NCBI RefSeq assembly: GCF_030515985.1
Contig: NZ_CP100376.1
Location: 2,316,378-2,321,852, forward strand
DNA length: 5,475 nucleotides
Direction of reading: 5' to 3'
From: Corynebacterium accolens
Lineage (GTDB): Bacteria > Actinomycetota > Actinomycetes > Mycobacteriales > Mycobacteriaceae
Part shown: positions 1 through 4,107 of the stretch, piece by piece
How the letters are laid out: each line of letters starts with the position of its first letter
How positions within the stretch are numbered: the first letter of the stretch is position 1
Translations under genes and position numbers: made by a program
The notes under the pieces: model-generated
The model's database searches: none
Told to the model about the DNA's origin: nothing
The model's input: the letters and a program-made list of their open reading frames with translations, nothing else

Positions 1-132
1 GTTGTCCCATAGTTGGTCGTCTTTCTGCATGTCGTGTAGTTGTTCGTACCAGCGTTCTTGGCTGTCGAAATTGTTTTCTAATTCTCCTTCGTCTGGTTCG
101 TTCGTGTCATCGAACGGGAATGGTTTAGCCAT
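1..132 (-). CDS. 5' part of an acidic phage protein (runs off the window)
   Basis: This is an open reading frame of 44 codons that begins MAKPFPFDDTNEPDEG and continues past the left edge. The ATG at 132-130 has a clear Shine-Dalgarno sequence (GGAAGGA) about 7 bases upstream, just after the HNH gene stop. The visible part is rich in Asp, Glu, Asn and Gln (for example DSQERWYEQL) with no signal peptide, membrane segment or recognisable motif. It lies 43 bases downstream of the HNH endonuclease in the same direction. In many actinophages an HNH gene sits just before the packaging (terminase) genes, so a packaging or head-related role is possible, but the fragment is too short to decide. It could also be a small unknown phage protein. 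Confidence 0.7.
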   Translation of the reverse strand, partial: MAKPFPFDDTNEPDEGELENNFDSQERWYEQLHDMQKDDQLWDN

Positions 133-175
133 TGGTTAGTCCTTCCAGGTGATGGTGATGTGGGCGCCGGCGGGA

Positions 176-937
176 TTAGATTTCTTCCCAGCTAATTTCT
201 GGGTGGGGAGTTAACTCATCGATGACATAGTCAGGTGGCGTTAGCTTGTGATGGGCGTTGCGGTCGTGCTTTCGATGGCACGAGGTGCAGCGGGGTGAGT
301 ACCTGTCTTGGTCGGTGGAATACGCCATGATGAAGGTGTTTTCAACGAGGTCCCAGTGCTCATTTGGGCAACCTCCGTTGTATGACCATTCGTTAGCTTG
401 ATTTCCACAGTCGACACATTTGTACTGCGATGCCCTGCCCCGGTCATAAAAAATGCGCTTATGCATTCCGTCATAGCTTGGTACTTCCATTCGCTTGCGA
501 CCTACACCGCGTCCTGGGCCTTGGGCTAGTGGGTTACCGTATTTTTTGGCCCGGTATTCGTGGTAGTAGCAGTAGCCGTTTGCATGGTAGGGGCGTTCGC
601 ATCCCTCTACTTCGCAGTCGCGTTTTACCTGCTTGTAGTCGCTCTTGCCAAGCGGGTCGCCATACTTTCGCCAACGCACCCAGTGTGCTGCGCACCAGCC
701 GCGTCCTTTGGCGGGCTTTTCACATCCTTCGATTGAGCACTGCTGTGGTTTGGCGCATTGGTTGCAGAGAACTTTTCTCCCGTGGTTTTCGGGGAGTTTG
801 GTTTTGCATTTTTTGCAATGGCGGTATGGGGTTCCGGTTTTATGGATGCGGTTGTAGTGGATTGAGCAATATTCGCTTGATGTTGAACGGGCCTGTCGGT
901 TGCATTCTTGAATCGTGCAGAGGGTACGCTCATTCAT
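176..937 (-). CDS. Phage HNH endonuclease with N-terminal zinc-finger repeats
   Basis: This is a 253-aa protein, numbered from the ATG at 937. The N-terminal half has four Cys/His modules: C7-C12-C24-H27, C41-C44-C58-C61, C67-C72-C82-H85 and C108-C113-C123-H126. The last two share the pattern C-x4-C-(x)-C-x2-H followed by KYGDP or KYGNP, and probably bind zinc and DNA. The C-terminal nuclease domain has H159 in GMHKRIFYDRGRAS, C174 and C177 (CVDCG), a W184-S-Y segment, and RYSPRCTSCHRKHDR (C217, C220, H221), the typical actinophage HNH arrangement. A GTG nine bases further upstream (946) is in frame, but AAGGAG sits only one base before it. That same Shine-Dalgarno is 10 bases before the ATG, so the ATG is preferred. 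Such HNH proteins nick or cut DNA, often beside packaging genes or as homing enzymes; which applies here is not shown. Confidence 0.88.
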   Translation of the reverse strand: MNERTLCTIQECNRQARSTSSEYCSIHYNRIHKTGTPYRHCKKCKTKLPENHGRKVLCNQCAKPQQCSIEGCEKPAKGRGWCAAHWVRWRKYGDPLGKSDYKQVKRDCEVEGCERPYHANGYCYYHEYRAKKYGNPLAQGPGRGVGRKRMEVPSYDGMHKRIFYDRGRASQYKCVDCGNQANEWSYNGGCPNEHWDLVENTFIMAYSTDQDRYSPRCTSCHRKHDRNAHHKLTPPDYVIDELTPHPEISWEEI

Positions 938-1034
938 AGCCCTCACGCTCCTTACTAGCGTTGTTTGGGTTAGGCCTCTGGTGAGCGTTGGCGCGCTCCC
1001 AGGGGCCGTTCTTATTCTTCCAATTATAGCACAT
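930..1034 (-). CDS. Probable 34-aa small protein between the nuclease and HNH genes
   Basis: A short ORF starts at ATG 1034 (MCYNWKNKNGPWERANAHQ) and ends with TGA at 932-930. Its start overlaps the last codons of the PD-(D/E)XK nuclease gene, and its stop overlaps the HNH start (ATGAATGA), so it fills exactly the gap between the two genes. Composition is polar and charged with two Trp and many Asn. There is no hydrophobic segment and no known domain. The Shine-Dalgarno is weak (CCAGG close to the start), so translation would depend on coupling with the upstream gene. An imperfect stem-loop lies inside it. The alternative is that this is simply an untranslated leader of the HNH gene. No function can be assigned. 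Confidence 0.4.
   Translation of the reverse strand: MCYNWKNKNGPWERANAHQRPNPNNASKEREGYE
973..1007. other. Imperfect 14-bp stem-loop upstream of the HNH gene
   Basis: The arms are GGCC-T-CTGG-T-GAGCG (973-987) and CGCTC-CCAG-G-GGCC (994-1007) around a 6-base loop. On the plus strand the T977/G1003 position becomes a U-G pair, and the hairpin is followed by a T-rich run (GTTCTTATTCTT). It therefore reads best as a rho-independent terminator for plus-strand transcripts, although no plus-strand gene is seen here. On the minus strand it falls inside the small ORF or leader before the HNH gene, where it could slow translation or transcription. Confidence 0.5.
1023..1031 (-). promoter_or_regulatory. 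Possible extended -10 promoter for the HNH gene
   Basis: Read on the minus strand the sequence is TGCTATAAT: a perfect TATAAT hexamer with an extended -10 TG. It overlaps the stop codon of the nuclease gene and lies about 90 bases before the HNH start. The base run at the expected -35 position (ACTTAA) is not a good match. If real, it would let the HNH gene be transcribed separately from the early operon. It also overlaps the start of the small ORF, and both cannot be fully right if transcription starts here. Confidence 0.25.
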
Positions 1035-1395
1035 CACCTGGGCTTTTAAGTAGTTTTATGAGGTCTTCGATTTCCATAATTGCCCACTGTTTTCCGGGGT
1101 CTGTTGTTCCTCTTCGCTTGGCGATGACTACGCCGACGTGTGCGTTGTCGTTGTCGGCTTCTTGGTGGGCTTCTTTGGTCCATTGGGGGAGGTTGAGTTT
1201 GCCGCCGTAGTCCTTGCATTCGATGGTGATTCGGCGGTTGTGTGAGTCGCGGACGTTGGCGATGTCGCCGCAGTCCTTAGCCCCGGTTTTGACTCGGCGG
1301 TCTATGCGGTCGTCGAGGTTGTCTCGAAGGTGGTCGGCTATGAGGCGTTCGAATCGTGCGCCTGCTTGTTTGGCGGTGTTTCTGTTTCTGCTCAA
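1024..1395 (-). CDS. PD-(D/E)XK nuclease, Holliday-junction-resolvase-like
   Basis: This is a 123-aa protein of the small phage nuclease type often annotated as Holliday junction resolvase. The PD-(D/E)XK core is visible: E16 in ARFERLIADHLRD, the GAKDCGDI segment with D44, and the IECK signature with E59 and K61. GVVIAKRRGTTDPGKQW, conserved in actinophage members, follows. It would act as a dimeric metal-dependent endonuclease on branched DNA during phage replication or recombination; this is inferred from the family. The start is TTG at 1395-1393, with AAAAGAG about 8 bases upstream. The conserved N-terminal region leaves little room for a later start. It overlaps the 3' end of the replication gene by 119 bases in another frame, which is unusually long. 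Confidence 0.82.
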   Translation of the reverse strand: MSRNRNTAKQAGARFERLIADHLRDNLDDRIDRRVKTGAKDCGDIANVRDSHNRRITIECKDYGGKLNLPQWTKEAHQEADNDNAHVGVVIAKRRGTTDPGKQWAIMEIEDLIKLLKSPGDVL

Positions 1396-2551
1396 AATGG
1401 TGGCTCTTTTCGTTTCTGGCGGGTTTGGGTGTTGTTTTGGGGTGATTGCCCGTCGGTGGCGTGTTTGTCGCTCTGTGGGGCTTCTGGGCGGGTTTTGGGC
1501 TTGTTTCGGGCTTGTGGTCGCAGTGCCATGCTTCGCCGTCCTTGGATCGCATGCCGTTGTGGTCGCAGAGGTCGCAGGCGTCGATGGCGGCGCGGCGTTG
1601 CTTCTTCTCCTCGGCTTCGGCTTGGGCGCGTTGCTTCTTGGCGTCGGCGCATCCCCAGCACGCCTCTCGGCTGGGGTTGCCGTCTGGGTGCTTTTGGCAG
1701 ACTCCGTTTACGGCGAGGGGCCGGGCGGCGTGAGCCGCGGCCAACTCGTCGAGACTTTCAGGGGTGGGGTTCGATGCTTCCGATTCCGAGCCGTCGTCAG
1801 CGCCTGTCTGGTTTCCCCTTCTCCCCCGAACCCCCTTAACCCCATCCGACGTTTCCCCCCTTTGCGAGCGTCTAGAAAAGGTTGTGGTTGTGGTTGCGGT
1901 TGTAGGGCTAGGGTCAACGCTAGGGTCAACCGAGGGGTCAATGGCACCCTTAGGTTCACCCCTAACGCTAGGGTCAATGGAAGGGTGAACCGAGGGGTCA
2001 CTGGAGGGGTCACTGGAGGGGTCAACCTTAGGGTCAACGGCACCCTCACCCTTAGGGTCAACGCTAGGGTCAATGGAAGGGTGAACCGAGGGGTCAATTG
2101 CGCGTTTTTTCAACAGCCGCGACGCCTCATCCGACTCCCAACCCTTAAACTCCGGATGCTCCTCATGCAGCCGCCGAAGCTCCCACACGACCACACCCTT
2201 AATCGTCCGCGACCCCACAGCCGCAAACTCACGCGCCATCGTCGTCGCCAAATTCCTCTGCTTCATCAAACCGTCATGCCGCACGAAAGTCCGCACCAGA
2301 AACTCGTCAGTATCTTCATCAATCACGATGAAAAGACCGTCCACGAGCTCACGGGCCACAGACTCCACAACCGGGCGGGACCACGACGAGCACAGGCCAG
2401 AAAGGCGGCCCGCGTGCCAGGTCCCCACCCCGGCGCGGTTCATGGTTGGGTGCGAGATGAGCACAAAGTAAAGCAGCTGCGCGTTATTGCTTAAATCCAG
2501 GAATGAGTCATCATTCCAGATAGAAAGCTTAATCTGGGCAAAGTCACGCAT
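1277..2551 (-). CDS. Phage replication protein with internal repeat array and C-terminal Cys/His clusters
   Basis: This is a 424-aa protein. Residues 1-135 (MRDFAQIKLSIWNDDSFLDL, then AQLLYFVLISHPTMNRAGV and a helix around 58-75) resemble the winged-helix N-terminal domain of actinophage replication-initiation or DnaD-like proteins. Residues 152-215 are a low-complexity run of I/V-D-P-S tetrapeptides. Residues 285-301 (C285, H288, C298, C301) and 326-346 (CDLCDHNG, W342, C344, H346) look like zinc-binding clusters found at the C-terminus of this family. Beyond about residue 347 the tail is only Pro, Arg, Lys, His and Thr rich, and its last 39 residues overlap the nuclease gene. A strong GGAGG sits 9 bases before the ATG. 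It probably recognises the phage origin and loads the helicase; the repeats in its own gene may be that origin. The exact biochemical role is inferred. Confidence 0.75.
   Translation of the reverse strand: MRDFAQIKLSIWNDDSFLDLSNNAQLLYFVLISHPTMNRAGVGTWHAGRLSGLCSSWSRPVVESVARELVDGLFIVIDEDTDEFLVRTFVRHDGLMKQRNLATTMAREFAAVGSRTIKGVVVWELRRLHEEHPEFKGWESDEASRLLKKRAIDPSVHPSIDPSVDPKGEGAVDPKVDPSSDPSSDPSVHPSIDPSVRGEPKGAIDPSVDPSVDPSPTTATTTTTFSRRSQRGETSDGVKGVRGRRGNQTGADDGSESEASNPTPESLDELAAAHAARPLAVNGVCQKHPDGNPSREACWGCADAKKQRAQAEAEEKKQRRAAIDACDLCDHNGMRSKDGEAWHCDHKPETSPKPAQKPHRATNTPPTGNHPKTTPKPARNEKSHHFEQKQKHRQTSRRTIRTPHSRPPSRQPRRPHRPPSQNRG
1880..1903. repeat. Four tandem GGTTGT-type hexamers
   Basis: The run is GGTTGT, GGTTGT, GGTTGC, GGTTGT, directly next to the 12-bp array. 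On the coding (minus) strand it gives a Thr/Ala stretch (residues 217-224) of the replication protein. It may be an extension of the replication-origin region or simply a linker microsatellite. Confidence 0.8.
1907..2098. repeat. Iteron-like array of 12-bp units inside the replication gene
   Basis: The array holds sixteen 12-bp slots. The minus-strand consensus is RTTGACCCYWSS, encoding I/V-D-P-S. Thirteen slots fit the unit, with variants such as GTTCACCC. The slots encoding GEGA and RGEPKGA instead carry the unit in inverted orientation (AGGGTGA or AGGGGTGAACC on the coding strand). A 37-bp block is exactly duplicated at 1964-2000 and 2060-2096, eight units apart. Regularly spaced repeats within an initiator gene recall the lambda origin inside gene O, so this is a candidate origin. 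No obvious AT-rich unwinding region lies beside it. Confidence 0.85.
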
Positions 2552-2681
2552 CTTTTTTCACCTCCTTTTCTATGGATTCAAATAGGCGTATGAGCGCGTC
2601 GAGGAAGTCAGGCCGGGCGCAGTACAGGTCGCGGGTTTCGAGGTAGGCGCGCATGTCCTCACGCTGCTGGTGGGTGGGCAT
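2544..2681 (-). CDS. 45-aa small phage protein of unknown function
   Basis: The ORF starts at ATG 2681 (MPTHQQREDMRAYLETRDLY) and stops with TGA at 2546-2544. Its ATG overlaps the dUTPase stop as TAATG. Its end runs 8 bases into the replication gene, whose Shine-Dalgarno is embedded in its last codons (encoding EKEVKKD). It thus fills the gap between the two genes completely. The predicted product is helical and amphipathic, with a hydrophobic stretch (DFLDALIRLFESI) and a basic-acidic tail, and no membrane segment or cysteine cluster (one Cys). The tight couplings and protein-like composition support a real gene. No family is recognised, and a regulatory or replication-accessory role would be a guess. 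Confidence 0.68.
   Translation of the reverse strand: MPTHQQREDMRAYLETRDLYCARPDFLDALIRLFESIEKEVKKDA
2561..2565 (-). promoter_or_regulatory. Strong ribosome binding site of the replication gene
   Basis: The minus strand reads AAAAGGAGGTGAAAAAAG before the ATG at 2551. The match to the 16S rRNA tail is near complete and spacing from GGAGG is 9 bases. It fixes the start of the replication protein and is the strongest Shine-Dalgarno in this operon, suggesting a high rate of initiation. Confidence 0.85.
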
Positions 2682-3106
2682 TAGTTGCTGCTTCCGATTC
2701 CGTTGGTGCCGCGTTCGGTGTGTGGCAGTTCGCGTACTTCTGCAATGTCGTTGGTGGCGATGGGGATGATGACGAGTTGTGCGATGTAGTCGCCGGCAGT
2801 GATGTGTTGGGTGGTGTCGCCAGTGTTGTGGAGACTGATTTTGATGGAACCGGTGAAACCACTATCAATAATGCCGGTACCATTGGATAGAACAAGTTTT
2901 CGTTTAATTCCGGTGCTGGAACGCACAAAAATCATGCCCACATGCCCCCGCGGCACAGCAACCTTTACACCAGTATCCCCCACCCTGTGAGCACCCACCG
3001 GAACACTCACGTCATGCTTCAACGCCAGGTCAATACCAGCATCATCCTTATACGCCTGACGCGGATGAGCCGCACCATCATCAAGAGAATAAAAAAGCAA
3101 TTTCAA
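2681..3106 (-). CDS. dut: Trimeric dUTP diphosphatase (dUTPase)
   Basis: This 141-aa protein hydrolyses dUTP to dUMP and pyrophosphate, keeping uracil out of phage DNA and feeding dTMP synthesis. All five motifs of the homotrimeric family are present in order: motif 1 DAGIDL (22-27), motif 2 RSSTG (62-66), motif 3 GTGIIDSGFTG with the catalytic Asp81, motif 4 GDYIAQL (105-111), and motif 5 RGTNGIGSS (132-140). Length is normal for the family. Two usually aromatic positions differ: motif 3 has Phe84 where Tyr is common, and motif 5 has Ile137 where Phe is usual. The start is TTG at 3106 with AAGGA only about 3 bases upstream. A second in-frame TTG two codons later has better spacing, so the true start may be 3100. 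It is the first visible gene of the minus-strand operon. Confidence 0.93.
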   Translation of the reverse strand: MKLLFYSLDDGAAHPRQAYKDDAGIDLALKHDVSVPVGAHRVGDTGVKVAVPRGHVGMIFVRSSTGIKRKLVLSNGTGIIDSGFTGSIKISLHNTGDTTQHITAGDYIAQLVIIPIATNDIAEVRELPHTERGTNGIGSSN

Positions 3107-3128
3107 AAGTCCTTAAGGAAAATAGAAA

Positions 3129-3175
3129 GGGCTTCTACAAGGCGCAAAAAGTTGCAGGTATCCTTGCAGAAGCCC
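3129..3175 (-). terminator. Long stem-loop just upstream of the dUTPase gene (terminator or attenuator)
   Basis: The arms are GGGCTTCTACAAGG (3129-3142) and CCTTGCAGAAGCCC (3162-3175), giving 13 Watson-Crick pairs plus one mismatch. The mismatch becomes a G-U pair in minus-strand RNA. The 19-base loop holds a smaller GCAA/TTGC hairpin. On the minus strand the stem is followed by TTTCTATTTTCC, typical of intrinsic termination. It ends about 22 bases before the dUTPase start, so it could insulate the operon from antisense reading of the DUF3800 gene, or act as an attenuator. It occupies much of the 91-base gap between the divergent genes. Confidence 0.6.
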
Positions 3176-3197
3176 CAAATGAAAGATTGAATGTTCA

Positions 3198-3899
3198 GTG
3201 TTATATTCCTACGTTGACGAATCAGCCTCCCAGAATGATGACTACTACCTACTGTCTGCGCTCATACTTGATGAAAAAGGTAAATCTCAGCTAGAAAAAG
3301 GCTTGTCAGATTTGCTAGCCGCAGAGACTGAACAAGGTCATCTCTGGGGAATTGAAGAGTTGCATGGCTACGAAATAATGCAACAGAAGGGCGACTGGTC
3401 GCACGTGCCCTTTCGTCTAAGCATCAATATTTACAATCGGGCGCTTAGCATCATCAACGATTCTGCCTCTGCGCTGTTTGTAGAATGCATCAACCGGCGC
3501 AAACAGGAAAAGCGGTACGTCCGCCCGTTTGACCCCCGAGATTTAGCGATTAGCTTCACTCTCGAGCGGGTTAATGAGTTCTGCACCGGGAACGAGGAAA
3601 ATTCCCATGTTCTACTAGATGACCACTACACAGCGGAAGAATCCAGAAAGAACTTCATGAAATACCGAACCGATGGAACATTCGGCTACAAACCATCCAA
3701 ACTTGACCGAGTAACATCTTTCGATTTCTACGATTCCAAAACTAGGTGGGGCTTACAGGCAGCTGATTTATGCACTTACATAGCCAACAGAGTCATTTCT
3801 AAACCGTCTACAAATCCCAAGGCTGTACGCCTCCAGAATGATATGTGGAATCGAATCAGAACGATAAGAGAAGCTGGACAAATTAGAATTTGGCCTTAA
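3198..3899 (+). CDS. DUF3800 family protein
   Basis: This 233-aa protein has the hallmarks of DUF3800: an N-terminal YSYVDESAS (D7, E8), a hydrophobic strand YYLLSALIL, the EELHGYEI block (E54, H56), an acidic pair in HVLLDDHYT (D141, D142), and the C-terminal DSKTRWGLQAADLCTYIANR block (D179, D190). The spaced acidic residues suggest an RNase H-like metal-dependent fold, which is an inference; no activity is firmly known for the family. Length is usual and no domain is missing. GTG at 3198 is the chosen start because the conserved first strand begins at once and an in-frame stop lies at 3180. Its Shine-Dalgarno (GAAAGA) is weak. It is on the opposite strand to the phage operon and flanked by hairpins, consistent with independently expressed accessory cargo. 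Confidence 0.85.
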   Translation: MLYSYVDESASQNDDYYLLSALILDEKGKSQLEKGLSDLLAAETEQGHLWGIEELHGYEIMQQKGDWSHVPFRLSINIYNRALSIINDSASALFVECINRRKQEKRYVRPFDPRDLAISFTLERVNEFCTGNEENSHVLLDDHYTAEESRKNFMKYRTDGTFGYKPSKLDRVTSFDFYDSKTRWGLQAADLCTYIANRVISKPSTNPKAVRLQNDMWNRIRTIREAGQIRIWP

Positions 3900-3909
3900 G
3901 ATGCACGAA

Positions 3910-3936
3910 AGCCGCCGTCAAAGAATGACAGCGGCT
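3910..3936. terminator. Stem-loop after the DUF3800 gene
   Basis: The sequence is AGCCGC-C-GTCA, loop AAGAA, TGAC-A-GCGGCT: ten paired bases with one internal mismatch, starting 11 bases after the DUF3800 stop. No T-run follows on the plus strand (CAAGGCGATG), so termination would be weak or factor-assisted. On the minus strand the mismatch becomes a U-G pair and a short TTTCG follows. Position favours a 3' end or mRNA-stabilising role for DUF3800. Confidence 0.5.
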
Positions 3937-3943
3937 CAAGGCG

Positions 3944-3976
3944 ATGTGGTGTTGTATACCCATACAATCACTACAT
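3944..3976. other. Second, AT-richer stem-loop in tandem
   Basis: The arms are ATGTGGTG-TTGTAT (3944-3957) and ATACAA-T-CACTACAT (3962-3976) with a four-base loop ACCC. All 14 positions pair in plus-strand RNA if G3948-U3972 is counted, with T3968 bulged. It lies 7 bases after the first stem-loop and has no T-tract. It may be a 3' UTR structure, a small structured RNA, or a protein-binding inverted repeat. Confidence 0.5.
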
Positions 3977-4014
3977 GGAACATGATATAAGCATCTCAGC
4001 TAGATAGCAATAAT

Positions 4015-4056
4015 TTAACCCCTGTGGACTATGGAGGTCCTGACTGGCGGGGTTAA
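4015..4056. repeat. 8-bp inverted repeat TTAACCCC / GGGGTTAA
   Basis: TTAACCCC (4015-4022) and GGGGTTAA (4049-4056) are perfect inverted copies 26 bases apart. The interval holds a smaller GGAC/GTCC pair. The stretch 3977-4107 carries no convincing gene. The element might be a regulator site or the end of a lost mobile element; its role is not known. Confidence 0.45.
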
Positions 4057-4072
4057 GTGGTTGGGTCTACAA

Positions 4073-4106
4073 GGACGATTGATGTCGCGTTGAGGGCAAA
4101 TCGTCC
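4073..4106. repeat. 8-bp inverted repeat GGACGATT / AATCGTCC next to the IS end
   Basis: GGACGATT (4073-4080) and AATCGTCC (4099-4106) are perfect inverted copies separated by 18 bases. The right arm ends one base before the outer end of the IS remnant at 4108. It could be a structure that attracted the insertion, or a leftover of an older element. No reading frame here has recognisable protein similarity. Confidence 0.45.
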
Positions 4107-4107
4107 G

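Noticed and set aside
430..939. Plus-strand frame of 169 codons opposite the HNH gene
   Set aside because: Composition is arbitrary and it is fully covered by the well-supported HNH endonuclease on the minus strand.
1708..2097. Minus-strand frame with Thr-Leu-Pro-Leu repeats
   Set aside because: It arises from the 12-bp repeats read in another frame of the replication gene; no start signal or domain.
1907..2098. CRISPR array
   Set aside because: Units are 12 bp and contiguous with no unique spacers, and they code in frame within a protein.
1214..2494. Long plus-strand reading frame (426 codons) opposite the replication and nuclease genes
   Set aside because: It is the mirror of the minus-strand replication gene, low in complexity and rich in Arg, Cys and Val runs from the repeat array; the minus strand has the recognised domains and Shine-Dalgarno sites.
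3900..4010. tRNA or tmRNA gene suggested by consecutive stems
   Set aside because: No cloverleaf, T-loop consensus or CCA-type end can be built; only two separate hairpins are visible.
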